Source: Bacteroidota bacterium
Lineage (GTDB): Bacteria > Bacteroidota > Bacteroidia > Flavobacteriales > Flavobacteriaceae
DNA length: 64,000 nucleotides
Reading direction: 5' to 3'
NCBI GenBank assembly: GCA_023446155.1
Contig: JAEXIT010000017.1
Coordinates: 558,001 to 622,000 of the forward strand
The notes under the pieces were generated by a model. That model saw nothing but the letters and a program-made list of their open reading frames with translations, did not search any database and was not told the DNA's origin. Positions 1-7,950 of this stretch are shown piece by piece. Made by a program: the position numbers and the translations under genes. How positions within the stretch are numbered: position 1 is the first letter of the stretch; each line of letters begins with the position of its first letter.

Positions 1-1
1 G

Positions 2-64
2 AGAGTAAAAAATGGCGGTGAATCCGATTGGATGCGATACGGTGGAATGTATATAAAGGGGTAA
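2..64 (+). CDS. C-terminal end of an unidentified protein (partial)
   Basis: The second reading frame is open from the window edge and ends in TAA at 62-64. It encodes about 20 residues rich in Gly, Tyr and Trp (ending WMRYGGMYIKG). The other two plus-strand frames stop within the first 20 bases. It is probably the 3' end of a gene lying upstream of the window. The fragment is too short for me to name a family. No terminator follows it before rocD. Confidence 0.4.
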   Translation, partial: RVKNGGESDWMRYGGMYIKG

Positions 65-269
65 AAAGATTGTTTGTAACACTTTGTGATAAAATAGATA
101 ATTATTATAAAAACCTTAAAACGATTGCTTTTTTGTTAGAAAAAACAGTTAAAGATTTGTTTTACTGTTATGATTTTAAATAGAATTAGTAAATTGCACG
201 GCATATACAGGATGATTTCTCTCCTCATAAGAAGGAATATCAGATCACTAAACCAACACTATTTTTACC
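65..269. other. AT-rich intergenic region before rocD
   Basis: About 205 bases without a credible gene. It is A/T rich with short A and T runs. I found no exact TAnnTTTG box; the closest is AAGATTTG at 152-159 with TTG at 133-135, which misses the first base of the consensus. No riboswitch-like or terminator-like structure was recognised. Confidence 0.5.
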
Positions 270-1514
270 ATGTCAGTTTTAGAAAAAATCAATTCTGCCG
301 AAGCAATTGCTCTGGAAGATAAATACGGAGCGCATAATTATCATCCGCTTCCGGTAGTATTAAGCAAAGGGGAGGGTGTTTTTGTCTGGGATGTGGAAGG
401 TAAGAAGTATTATGACTTTTTATCGGCCTACTCAGCCGTAAACCAGGGACATTGTCATCCGAAAATCGTTTCCGCGATGATCGAACAGGCGCAAACCTTA
501 ACATTGACATCAAGAGCATTTTATAATGATAAACTGGGTGCTTATGAAAAATTTGTAACCGGTTATTTCGGATTCGATAAAGTGCTGCCGATGAATACCG
601 GAGCCGAAGCTGTGGAAACCGCTTTAAAATTATGCCGTAAATGGGCGTATGAAAAAAGAGGTATTCCGGAAAATCAGGCGCAGATCATTGTTTGTGAAAA
701 CAATTTCCACGGAAGAACCACTACGATTATCTCTTTTTCGAACGACGAAAATGCCCGCAAGAATTTCGGGCCGTATACGGAAGGATTTATCCGTATTCCT
801 TACGATGACATTGCCGCGCTGGAAAACGCGCTTAAATCGAATAAAAACATAGCAGGATTCCTTGTGGAACCTATTCAAGGGGAAGCGGGAGTGTATGTGC
901 CTGCCGAGGGCTATCTTGCCAAAGCAAAAGAATTGTGTGAAGCGCACAAGGCCCTTTTTATTGCCGATGAGGTGCAGACGGGTATTGCACGTACCGGAAA
1001 ATTGCTGGCGGTACAACACGAAAACGTACAACCGGACATTTTGATTCTTGGAAAAGCATTGTCGGGAGGAGCCTATCCGGTTTCGGCAGTATTGGCAAAT
1101 GACGCGATTATGAATGTGATCAAACCGGGACAACACGGATCTACTTTTGGAGGAAATCCGGTAGCAGCAGCAGTAGCTATTGCAGCGCTTACTGTTGTCG
1201 AGGAGGAGCAATTGGCTGCCAATGCCGAAAAATTAGGAGCGCTGTTCCGGGCTAAAATGAACGACTATATTGCCGAAAGTTCCATCTGTACTTTAGTGCG
1301 CGGAAAAGGACTTTTAAACGCGATAGTGATCAACGATACGGAAGAAAGTGATACGGCTTGGAACATCTGTATGGCACTACGCGATAACGGTCTTTTGGCA
1401 AAGCCAACCCATGGAAATATCATCCGTTTTGCACCGCCTTTGGTGATGAACGAAGAGCAGTTGTTGGACTGTGTTCGCATCATAACAACCACTCTGAAAC
1501 AATTCGAAAAGTAA
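270..1514 (+). CDS. rocD: Ornithine--oxo-acid aminotransferase
   Basis: A PLP-dependent class III aminotransferase of 414 residues. It transfers the delta-amino group of ornithine to 2-oxoglutarate, giving glutamate semialdehyde in arginine/ornithine breakdown and proline formation. Visible features are the N-terminal AHNYHPLPVV segment typical of ornithine aminotransferases, the cofactor-binding NTGAEAVE, the Asp of ADEVQTG near residue 234, and the PLP lysine K262 in LGKALSGGAYP. Length matches the family. It stands alone between an upstream unknown gene and a terminator at 1544-1570. Start ATG 270 fits the family N-terminus; no Shine-Dalgarno is seen, as is normal here. Confidence 0.93.
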   Translation: MSVLEKINSAEAIALEDKYGAHNYHPLPVVLSKGEGVFVWDVEGKKYYDFLSAYSAVNQGHCHPKIVSAMIEQAQTLTLTSRAFYNDKLGAYEKFVTGYFGFDKVLPMNTGAEAVETALKLCRKWAYEKRGIPENQAQIIVCENNFHGRTTTIISFSNDENARKNFGPYTEGFIRIPYDDIAALENALKSNKNIAGFLVEPIQGEAGVYVPAEGYLAKAKELCEAHKALFIADEVQTGIARTGKLLAVQHENVQPDILILGKALSGGAYPVSAVLANDAIMNVIKPGQHGSTFGGNPVAAAVAIAALTVVEEEQLAANAEKLGALFRAKMNDYIAESSICTLVRGKGLLNAIVINDTEESDTAWNICMALRDNGLLAKPTHGNIIRFAPPLVMNEEQLLDCVRIITTTLKQFEK

Positions 1515-1543
1515 AAAATAATTTAGAATATTGTTTACGGTTT

Positions 1544-1570
1544 AAAAGCAGCTTTCGGGCTGCTTTTTTA
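1544..1570 (+). terminator. Intrinsic terminator of rocD
   Basis: AAAAGCAGC (1544-1552) and GCTGCTTTT (1559-1567) form a 9-bp stem with loop TTTCGG, followed by T residues. It lies 29 nt after the rocD stop. Confidence 0.85.
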
Positions 1571-1631
1571 TTGGAATGAGGGGAGAGAATAAGTTCGGGG
1601 TTCCGAAAAGAAGAGGGAAGCGAAAGTTTAC

Positions 1632-1639
1632 TATTTTTG
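1632..1639 (+). promoter_or_regulatory. -7 box TATTTTTG upstream of the small membrane protein
   Basis: TATTTTTG matches the Bacteroidetes -7 consensus TAnnTTTG. Transcription would begin near 1643. That places the alternative upstream ATG at 1576 outside the transcript and supports ATG 1660. No clear TTG -33 element was seen. Confidence 0.5.
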
Positions 1640-1659
1640 AAGAAACTAAAACAAGTGAT

Positions 1660-1842
1660 ATGAAAACAATGTACATACTGTTGTTTTTCGGAATGGGGGG
1701 CTGGGCCTTGTACGAACAAACACAACCCAATCCGAACATCTGGGTGCAGATAGTGGCGGTGGTAATTTTCTTTTACGGGATGATGAAGCTGATGGAAAAA
1801 GTGCCGGGTAAAAATCAGGAAGAGGAGGAAGATGATGTTTAA
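1660..1842 (+). CDS. Small membrane protein, function unknown
   Basis: A 60-residue protein with two hydrophobic segments (about residues 3-17 and 28-44) and a very acidic tail (EEEEDDV). A longer in-frame start at 1576 would add 28 basic residues unlike a membrane protein, and a -7 box lies inside that extension, so ATG 1660 is preferred. Its last 11 bases overlap the start of the Smr-domain gene, so the two are probably co-transcribed and translationally coupled. I do not recognise the family. Confidence 0.6.
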   Translation: MKTMYILLFFGMGGWALYEQTQPNPNIWVQIVAVVIFFYGMMKLMEKVPGKNQEEEEDDV

Positions 1843-2389
1843 TATAGGCGACCATGTCGCGGCACTGGACGAGGATATCAGTGGCGTGGTGAAAGAAGTG
1901 AAAAAGGATCAGGTTTTGGTGGAAACTAGCGATGGTTTTTTGATGACATTTTTTGTCAACGAGATTATTAAAATGGATAAATCCAGTAAGTTAGATGTTT
2001 TTAATTCAGGTATGACTTTAGATTCCGTTTTAAAAGAAAAAGAGCTGCCTAAAAAGCGTTCTTTTGTAAAGGAAAAGCGTTCCCGTAAGGATGAATTCGT
2101 TCTGGAAATCGATTTGCATATCGAAAAATTAGTGCCTTCGAAACGGGGTATGTCGAACTATGATATCCTGACATTGCAGATCGAAACAGCGCAACGGCAA
2201 ATCGAATTTGCGATAAAAAACAGAATCCCGAGAATCGTTTTTATCCACGGTGTCGGCGAAGGAATTTTAAAAGCAGAGCTGGATTTTTTACTGGGTCGGT
2301 ACGAGACGATTGTCTTTCAGGATGCCGATTATCAGAAGTACGGATTAGGGGCAACAGCGGTTTATTTTAAACAAAATGCTAGTAGATAA
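1832..2389 (+). CDS. Smr-domain protein (MutS2-type C-terminal domain)
   Basis: A 185-residue protein. The first 60 or so residues form a small beta-rich domain (NIGDHVAALDEDISGVVKEV), a region often annotated DUF2027 in Bacteroidetes. The C-terminal Smr domain has the characteristic LEIDLHIEKL (about residue 90) and HGVGEGILKAEL (about residue 137) motifs of Smr nucleases and RNA/DNA-binding proteins. The stand-alone form suggests nucleic-acid nicking or ribosome rescue, but the substrate is unknown. Two ATGs lie in tandem (1832, 1835). GGAGG at 1824-1828 sits better for 1835, though it also encodes the acidic tail of the overlapping gene. A strong terminator follows. Confidence 0.8.
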   Translation: MMFNIGDHVAALDEDISGVVKEVKKDQVLVETSDGFLMTFFVNEIIKMDKSSKLDVFNSGMTLDSVLKEKELPKKRSFVKEKRSRKDEFVLEIDLHIEKLVPSKRGMSNYDILTLQIETAQRQIEFAIKNRIPRIVFIHGVGEGILKAELDFLLGRYETIVFQDADYQKYGLGATAVYFKQNASR

Positions 2390-2395
2390 TGACAA

Positions 2396-2428
2396 AAAAA
2401 AGACCGGACATGTCCGGTCTTTTTTTTG
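2396..2428. terminator. Bidirectional terminator between the Smr gene and the lipoprotein gene
   Basis: A perfect 20-nt palindrome (2401-2420, arms AGACCGGACA / TGTCCGGTCT) is flanked by A residues on the left and T residues on the right. It can end transcription of both converging genes. Confidence 0.9.
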
Positions 2429-2448
2429 TTTTTTAGAATATTGTTGTG

Positions 2449-3411
2449 TTAGTTTGTGGTGTAATCTCCGAAAGTGTATTCCGGATGTGTGAAGGATTGT
2501 GTTCCTTTTTTGTAGACAATATTCTGGAATTTCAGGTTGTGTTTGTAGCCAATAACGGTCGTGTTGGTCGGGTCAAAAATCTCGGTTGTAACGACTGTAA
2601 TGCTACCCTCTGTTGCGGTCCATTCTTCGCTTAAAACGATTGGGGTAGTAGGGGTACTTCCGTCGCAGGCAACCACGGCAGAATAGTCAGGACTGGAGCC
2701 GCTAACTGAAGTGGAATACATGCGGTAAATCACTTTTGCTGTCTCTCCCAAATTGATGGTTTGAGTTCCGGCTTGGTTCGGATAAGAACCAGCTGGTAAA
2801 TCGACCAATAAAAATTGTCCTCCGTTTTTTAAATAAATTTTGTTGTCCGAGCAATTCTGCGGAGTAGCTCCCGGAAACGAAAAACTTAAGGTGTTATTGG
2901 CCGAAGTATACGTTCCGAAAAGATAGTTCGGGAACGAAATAGTTGAAGCATTATTGGCAAACTGAGTGTTCTTAAATTTAATTAAATGACTATAACTGAT
3001 TCGGGTCGACAAAGAGGTGGGATCAACTGTTGGAATCATCGTGGTGGTCACTTCAACGGTGCCTCCGGGTTTTACATTAAACTCATCCACTACCGATGGA
3101 CTCGATGGCGGTATGGTCGAACAGATAGAACTAGAGGTTACATCAGCCGAATACGAACGGTAGATAATATCGCTCGGATTAAGAATCGTGTAAACTCTTG
3201 GCGTATCGAGAGGTGTTTCTTCATTTTTGAAAAAGGAAGAGCTGATATTTAAAAGCATTAACTGATTACCACTGGTTTTCAGTAAGATGTCATTATTGGA
3301 ACATTTTTGAATGGCAGCACTGCCAAAATCAAACGTTTCCACAACAATTTCCCCGTCGTCACAGCTGTTCAGAAGGAGTAAGCAAACAAATGCGCTAAAA
3401 ACTTTTTTCAT
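2449..3411 (-). CDS. Secreted lipoprotein with two homologous halves, function unknown
   Basis: 320 residues beginning with a lipoprotein signal peptide (MKKVFSAFVCLLLLNSC, lipidated Cys about residue 17). The rest falls into two similar units, about residues 37-168 and 187-317. Both open with a CSxN/D-ILK/YLK strand, contain IIYRSYSAD or VIYRMYSTS near the middle, and end in HxLKFxN...FPxYxFGxYT. This indicates an internal tandem duplication of a beta-rich domain. It is a single-gene unit converging on the Smr gene. No catalytic motif is visible; a surface or outer-membrane-anchored role is inferred from the signal alone. Confidence 0.75.
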   Translation of the reverse strand: MKKVFSAFVCLLLLNSCDDGEIVVETFDFGSAAIQKCSNNDILLKTSGNQLMLLNISSSFFKNEETPLDTPRVYTILNPSDIIYRSYSADVTSSSICSTIPPSSPSVVDEFNVKPGGTVEVTTTMIPTVDPTSLSTRISYSHLIKFKNTQFANNASTISFPNYLFGTYTSANNTLSFSFPGATPQNCSDNKIYLKNGGQFLLVDLPAGSYPNQAGTQTINLGETAKVIYRMYSTSVSGSSPDYSAVVACDGSTPTTPIVLSEEWTATEGSITVVTTEIFDPTNTTVIGYKHNLKFQNIVYKKGTQSFTHPEYTFGDYTTN

Positions 3412-3430
3412 TTGATTATAGAATTTGCAA

Positions 3431-3438
3431 CAAAAGTA
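3431..3438 (-). promoter_or_regulatory. -7 box TACTTTTG for the lipoprotein gene
   Basis: CAAAAGTA on the plus strand reads TACTTTTG on the minus strand, matching TAnnTTTG. It lies about 20 nt upstream of the ATG. No TTG was found at the usual -33 distance. Confidence 0.5.
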
Positions 3439-3489
3439 ACTTTTTTTGTATTTACTCGGGGCGGATCAGATGAAATTCAACTTAATTGC

Positions 3490-3497
3490 TATATTTG
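3490..3497 (+). promoter_or_regulatory. -7 box TATATTTG for the MFS transporter gene
   Basis: An exact TAnnTTTG match. The inferred transcription start near 3501 lies after a possible TTG start at 3486 and 33 nt before ATG 3534, so it decides the start codon. No -33 TTG is evident. Confidence 0.5.
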
Positions 3498-3533
3498 AAA
3501 CTCATAATTAATCTAAATCAAGTTCTTGTACGT

Positions 3534-5294
3534 ATGGAAGTATCGCCAACAAAGACCAACTACCCGGCGCTGTATACCCTGATTAACGTGTTTTTTTTCT
3601 GGGGTTTTATCGCTGCGGGAAACAGTATTTTTATCCCCTTTTGTAAACATTATTTTTCACTCGACCAATTTCAGTCGCAGTTGATCGATTTCGCCTTTTA
3701 TACGGCCTACTACATGGGGGCCTTATTGCTGTTTATCTTCGGAACCTTTAAGGGAAGAGATGTGGTAGGAAACTGGGGCTATAAAAAGAGTATTGTCTAC
3801 GGACTTTTGTTTTCGGCTCTGGGTGCCGGAGCGATGATTGTAGCGGTAGAAAGCAATATATACCTGGGAATGCTGGTAGGACTTTTTATCGTGGCACTTG
3901 GTTTTTCATTGCAACAAACCGCAGCCAATCCGTTTGCTATTTCACTGGGTGATCCTAAAACAGGAGCCAGTAGGGTGAACCTCGGAGGAGGTATCAATTC
4001 ATTCGGAACTACAATCGGACCGATAATCGTCGGACTTGCCCTGTTCGGAACCACCGCATCGGTAACAGATGAGCAGATTAAACACCTCGAACTCGATAAG
4101 GTTATCCTGTTGTACGTTTGCGTGGGATTGTTGTTTTTGGGAGCAGCGGCCATGTTCTATTTTTCGAAAAAAGTACCGGCCGGAATTTCAGACGAGCCCA
4201 TGGAAAAAGCAGGTAAAGCTATGCGATTCCTAGTGGTGATGACTGTATTGTTAGTGTTTATTTTTGTGCCGGTTTTTAATAGCTATAAAAGCGAAGAAGC
4301 GCATAAAATCGAAGTGCTTAAAAAAGAAATTACGGCAATAAAGACAAATGTTTCGGTCGATGACGATCCTGTACAGGCCAATCATGTGGTGAAAAAGATT
4401 GAGGCCGAAATAACCGAACTTAAGGGGCCGCTTGAAAAAAAGAGGATGTATTGGCTGTCTGGCGCATTACTGGTTGTTATCGGCGGATTGTTATTTGTGA
4501 AACAAAATGCTGTGAAAAAAAGCGAAGGCTGGGGAGCGATGCAATATCCGCAGCTGGTTCTCGGGATGTTGGCCATCTTTACCTATGTAGGGGTTGAAGT
4601 AGCCATTGGGAGTAACCTTGGCGAATTGCTCGGACTTCCGGAATTCGGGGAGTATAAATCTTCCGAAATTGCACCCTATGTGTCCATGTATTGGGGAAGT
4701 TTAATGATTGGCCGTTGGGCCGGAGCGATCAGTGTGTTTAATTTGAGTAAAACCAAAAAAATAATCGCTTTAATCGCGGTGCCATTAATTGCTTTTGTGA
4801 TCGTTTTACGACTTAATATTCTTGTGGGACAGGATGTGGAACCATTGTATTATTATGTGATTTGCGTGTTGGCTCAGATCGGCGCTTTCTTTCTGAGTAA
4901 AGACAAGCCAGCAAGAACCCTGATGATCTTTGGATGTATGGGACTTATAGCCATGGTAACCGGACTAATGACAGAAGGAACGGTTGCGATTTATGCCTTC
5001 CTGGCGGGTGGTTTGGCTTGTAGTATTATGTGGCCGGCGATTTTTAGCCTTTCCATCATGGGATTGGGAAAATATACCGCACAGGGATCGGCCTTTTTGG
5101 TTATGATGATTTTAGGAGGGGGTATTATTCCGCCGATTCAGGGGAAACTGGCCGATATTATCGGAATTCATAATTCGTATGTTATCCCGGTGATCTGTTT
5201 CGCCTACCTGACATTCTTTGCAATTATCGTAAAATCGATACTGGCCAAACAAAATATAGATGTGGATTCGACAGAAGTGAAAGCCGCACATTAA
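3534..5294 (+). CDS. Sugar MFS transporter (FucP-like) with an inserted two-helix coiled-coil module
   Basis: An inner-membrane major facilitator, 586 residues from ATG 3534. The fucose/glucose-galactose subgroup is indicated by QQTAANPFAISLG (about residue 127), YVGVEVAIGSNLGE (about 351) and GGGIIPPIQGKLAD near the C-terminus. Usual members are about 430 residues. Here roughly 110 extra residues lie between helices 6 and 7: two extra hydrophobic segments (about 231-248 and 307-323) enclosing a charged, helical, coiled-coil-like stretch (about 252-303). Two extra helices keep the topology of the second half. The substrate cannot be read from the sequence. It is followed by a hairpin terminator. 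Confidence 0.85.
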   Translation: MEVSPTKTNYPALYTLINVFFFWGFIAAGNSIFIPFCKHYFSLDQFQSQLIDFAFYTAYYMGALLLFIFGTFKGRDVVGNWGYKKSIVYGLLFSALGAGAMIVAVESNIYLGMLVGLFIVALGFSLQQTAANPFAISLGDPKTGASRVNLGGGINSFGTTIGPIIVGLALFGTTASVTDEQIKHLELDKVILLYVCVGLLFLGAAAMFYFSKKVPAGISDEPMEKAGKAMRFLVVMTVLLVFIFVPVFNSYKSEEAHKIEVLKKEITAIKTNVSVDDDPVQANHVVKKIEAEITELKGPLEKKRMYWLSGALLVVIGGLLFVKQNAVKKSEGWGAMQYPQLVLGMLAIFTYVGVEVAIGSNLGELLGLPEFGEYKSSEIAPYVSMYWGSLMIGRWAGAISVFNLSKTKKIIALIAVPLIAFVIVLRLNILVGQDVEPLYYYVICVLAQIGAFFLSKDKPARTLMIFGCMGLIAMVTGLMTEGTVAIYAFLAGGLACSIMWPAIFSLSIMGLGKYTAQGSAFLVMMILGGGIIPPIQGKLADIIGIHNSYVIPVICFAYLTFFAIIVKSILAKQNIDVDSTEVKAAH

Positions 5295-5319
5295 TAGATT
5301 AAGAAAAAGCTAAATTCAG

Positions 5320-5360
5320 ATTCGGAGCAAGGGAAATCGTTACCTTTGCTCCGAATTTTA
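5320..5360 (+). terminator. Hairpin terminator after the MFS gene, overlapping the next -7 box
   Basis: ATTCGGAGCAA (5320-5330) pairs perfectly with TTGCTCCGAAT (5346-5356), an 11-bp stem, and is followed by a T-rich stretch. The right arm shares bases with the -7 box at 5341-5348. Confidence 0.7.
5341..5348 (+). promoter_or_regulatory. -7 box TACCTTTG for the EamA/cysteine desulfurase pair
   Basis: An exact TAnnTTTG match, 19 nt before the ATG at 5368. Its last three bases lie in the right arm of the preceding hairpin. No TTG element was seen at -33. Confidence 0.5.
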
Positions 5361-5367
5361 TTTTCTG

Positions 5368-6270
5368 ATGAAAGCAACAAAATACTACCTGGCTGCTTTT
5401 GTGGCCTTTTTGATCTGGGGGTTTTTTAGCCTCGGATTGAAACCCATCCATGAGTACCCTTCATTGGATATTTTATTTTACCGCGTCTTTTTAGGGGTGG
5501 TGTTAATGTCGTTGATCAACATAGTATTGCGCCGAAAGGTAATCAAAAAAGATTGGGCTAATTTCAAAAATATGCTCCCCAATCATAAGCGCCAAATCCT
5601 GTTTCTGACATTTGGAGGGTCTGTTTTGTTAATGGCCAACTGGTTCTTTTTTATCTTTGTGATGAACCATGTGAGTGTAAAAGCAGCTTCGTTTGCTTAT
5701 CTGGTATGCCCGATTCTGACAACCGTTTTTGCTTATTTTATACTCCGCGAAAAGTTGAGCAACTGGCAGTGGACTGCGGTGGGAATTAGCGTTTTTAGTT
5801 GTGTGTTGTTGTCGTATAATCACTTTATGGATATTTTTTATAGCCTGATTGTTGCAGCTACCTATGCGCTATATCTGGTGAGTCAACGAAAGAACAGCGA
5901 AATGGATAAATTCCTGTTGCTAAACATACAACTGCTGGTAGCTGGAATTTGTATGTTGCCGTTTTACCCGGTTTATAGCGGTGCGGTGCCTACAGCAAGT
6001 TTGTTTTATGTGTATTTATTGATCATTGTTGTGTTGTTCACCATAATACCGTTGTTTTTAAATTTGTATGCGTTGAAAGGAGTCAGTTCGGCTACGGTGG
6101 GAATTATGATTTATATCAATCCGATTATTAATTTCCTGTTGGCGGTTTTCTATTTTAAGGAACCGGTAAGTGTGCAGCAGTTGTCGGCTTATTCCTTGAT
6201 TTTGGTCTCGATTGTGGTTTTTAATGAAAAATTACTTTTCAGACGTCCTAAAAAACAGTTAGAAGTATAG
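5368..6270 (+). CDS. EamA/DMT-family transporter, RarD-like
   Basis: A 300-residue inner-membrane protein with about ten hydrophobic helices in two EamA repeats. The N-terminal FLIWGFFSLGLKPIHEYPSLDILFYRVFLG resembles RarD-type exporters. The second repeat ends with GIMIYINPIINFLLAVFYFKEPV, a typical EamA signature. The likely role is export of a small metabolite or drug; the substrate is unknown. The next gene, a cysteine desulfurase, starts 2 nt after the stop, so they form one transcript. A link to cysteine or sulfur metabolism is only a guess from this arrangement. Confidence 0.8.
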   Translation: MKATKYYLAAFVAFLIWGFFSLGLKPIHEYPSLDILFYRVFLGVVLMSLINIVLRRKVIKKDWANFKNMLPNHKRQILFLTFGGSVLLMANWFFFIFVMNHVSVKAASFAYLVCPILTTVFAYFILREKLSNWQWTAVGISVFSCVLLSYNHFMDIFYSLIVAATYALYLVSQRKNSEMDKFLLLNIQLLVAGICMLPFYPVYSGAVPTASLFYVYLLIIVVLFTIIPLFLNLYALKGVSSATVGIMIYINPIINFLLAVFYFKEPVSVQQLSAYSLILVSIVVFNEKLLFRRPKKQLEV

Positions 6271-6272
6271 TT

Positions 6273-7397
6273 ATGAGAAAAATATATTTGGATAATGCTT
6301 CCACTACGGCTGTCCGACCGGAGGTGATACAGGAGATGGTTGCGGTTTTAACGGAAGATTACGGAAATCCGTCGTCGACACATAGTTTCGGGCGTAGTGC
6401 CAAAGTGCGGCTGGAAACGGCTCGGAAATCGATTGCGAAACAGCTAAATGCCAATGCACAGGAAATCATTTTTACGTCATGTGGTACGGAAGCCGATAAC
6501 TGGGTATTGCGCTCGGCGGTTAAGGATTTGGGAGTACGTCGCATCATCACTTCTAAAGTGGAGCATCATGCGGTATTGCATACGGTGGAAGTGTTACAGC
6601 AGGAATATGCCCTTGCGGTCGATTATGTCAACGTATTGCGGGATGGTAGTGTCGATTTGGCGCATCTGAGTGAATTATTGGGGCAGGAGCAGAAAACACT
6701 GGTGAGTCTGATGCATGTGAATAACGAAACCGGGACAATTCTGGATATGGAAAGAACCGGACGTATCTGCAAACAATACGGCGCTTATTTCCATTCGGAT
6801 ACGGTACAGTCTGTGGGTAAGACGGAAATGGATTTACAGGAGCTACCGGTCGATTTTATAGTGGCTAGTGCGCATAAATTCCACGGACCTAAAGGGGTGG
6901 GGTTTGCATTTGTTCGTAAAAATACCGGTATCCAACCGTTGTTATTTGGCGGGGAACAGGAAAAGGGATTACGCGCCGGAACCGAAGCGGTACATCAGAT
7001 TGTGGGTATGGCCAAAGCGCTCGAAATAGCATATGCCAATCTGGAAACCGAACGCAAGCAGGTGGCCGAATTAAAAGAGTATCTTATTACGACTTTGAAA
7101 ACAGCCTTTGCAGGTGTGGTGATCAATGGTGGTGAAAACGGATTTTATAATATAGTCAATGTGTTGTTGCCGTTTTCGGACGATAAAACCGCGATGATAC
7201 TGTTTAATCTCGATATGAAAGGGATTGCCGTCTCGCGCGGAAGTGCCTGTCAGTCGGGAAGTATCAAGCCATCGCATGTATTGGCCGAAATACTATCGGA
7301 CGAGGATCTGAAAAAACCAAGTCTGCGGATTTCATTGAGTCATTACAATACCAAAGAAGATATCGATTTGTTCGTTGAAGCGCTCAAAACGCTATAA
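6273..7397 (+). CDS. Cysteine desulfurase (NifS/IscS class)
   Basis: A 374-residue PLP enzyme that converts cysteine to alanine plus an enzyme-bound persulfide for Fe-S clusters or tRNA thiolation. Motifs in order: N-terminal YLDNASTT, CGTEADN (71-76), HVNNETGT (about 148), PLP lysine K202 in ASAHKFHGPKG, and active-site C326 in SRGSACQSGS. The Cys lies in a long-loop context like group I enzymes. No iscU or sufE homologue is adjacent; the partner upstream is an EamA exporter. Two hairpins follow the stop. Confidence 0.9.
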   Translation: MRKIYLDNASTTAVRPEVIQEMVAVLTEDYGNPSSTHSFGRSAKVRLETARKSIAKQLNANAQEIIFTSCGTEADNWVLRSAVKDLGVRRIITSKVEHHAVLHTVEVLQQEYALAVDYVNVLRDGSVDLAHLSELLGQEQKTLVSLMHVNNETGTILDMERTGRICKQYGAYFHSDTVQSVGKTEMDLQELPVDFIVASAHKFHGPKGVGFAFVRKNTGIQPLLFGGEQEKGLRAGTEAVHQIVGMAKALEIAYANLETERKQVAELKEYLITTLKTAFAGVVINGGENGFYNIVNVLLPFSDDKTAMILFNLDMKGIAVSRGSACQSGSIKPSHVLAEILSDEDLKKPSLRISLSHYNTKEDIDLFVEALKTL

Positions 7398-7432
7398 TTT
7401 TGTCGTGAAATAAAACGGAACGAAATAGAATA

Positions 7433-7451
7433 CCGGATAAGTTTTATCCGG
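7433..7451 (+). other. Short hairpin after the cysteine desulfurase gene
   Basis: CCGGATAA (7433-7440) and TTATCCGG (7444-7451) form a perfect 8-bp stem with a 3-nt loop, 12 nt before the main terminator. It lacks a T run. It may stabilise the 3' end or act as a pause hairpin. Confidence 0.5.
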
Positions 7452-7462
7452 AAGATTATATT

Positions 7463-7498
7463 AAAAAGGGATACCTGTTTTTTCGGGTATCCCTTTTT
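7463..7498. terminator. Bidirectional terminator between the cysteine desulfurase and GNAT genes
   Basis: AAAAAGGGATACC (7463-7475) pairs with GGTATCCCTTTTT (7486-7498), a 13-bp stem with A and T tails. It suits both converging genes. Confidence 0.88.
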
Positions 7499-7500
7499 GT

Positions 7501-7947
7501 TTATTTTTTATAGATGTCCGGCCGATGAATTTCCATCCATTTTTCCGGACTAGCGATGGATCTCCAACCGTATTTTTGATACAATTCGTGTGCATCGGCG
7601 GTTAGTAATATCCAACGTCGCAAATCCTGTAATTCCGGATGGCTCATAATGGTTTCCATCAGCCATTTCGATAATCCCTGACCGCGATAGGCCTCCAGTA
7701 CAAAAACATCACCCAGATAGGCCATGGTCGAAAAATCGGAAATGACTTTGGCGTAACCCACTTGTAGGTCGTTGTGAAAAATGCCAAAACAAAGCGCATT
7801 GTCAATCGATTTCTGAATGCGCTCGATTGGAATGTCTTTACTCCAGTACGATTCCTGCGATAGGTAGTGGTGAATAACGGTAAGATCCAGTTTGGATTTG
7901 TCGGTGGAAATGGTAAAAGCACCTTTTGTTTCGGTAATAATTTTCAT
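7501..7947 (-). CDS. GNAT-family N-acetyltransferase
   Basis: 148 residues with the GNAT fold core: AYLGDVFVLEAYRGQGLSKWLMETI carries the acetyl-CoA binding R/Q-x-x-G-x-G/A pattern (about residues 88-96), and LYQKYGWRSI is the usual C-terminal strand. The acceptor substrate is unknown. It starts 3 nt after the ABC ATPase stop, so it is the last gene of a three-gene leftward cassette. Confidence 0.85.
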   Translation of the reverse strand: MKIITETKGAFTISTDKSKLDLTVIHHYLSQESYWSKDIPIERIQKSIDNALCFGIFHNDLQVGYAKVISDFSTMAYLGDVFVLEAYRGQGLSKWLMETIMSHPELQDLRRWILLTADAHELYQKYGWRSIASPEKWMEIHRPDIYKK

Positions 7948-7950
7948 TCG

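Noticed and set aside
133..159. TTG plus AAGATTTG as an rocD promoter
   Set aside because: The box misses the first base of TAnnTTTG and the spacing is only 16 nt.
630..1211. 193-residue reading frame on the minus strand inside rocD
   Set aside because: Opposite a well-conserved enzyme gene, with no recognisable motif; typical shadow frame.
1576..1659. Longer start for the small membrane protein gene (28 extra residues)
   Set aside because: The extension is basic and unlike a membrane protein's start, and a TAnnTTTG box lies within it (1632-1639).
1820..1834. Shine-Dalgarno-like GGAGG before the Smr gene as a regulated site
   Set aside because: The bases also encode the acidic tail of the overlapping gene, so the match can come from coding constraint.
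3486..3533. TTG start for the MFS transporter
   Set aside because: A -7 box (3490-3497) overlaps it, so the transcript would begin after it; ATG 3534 fits the family.
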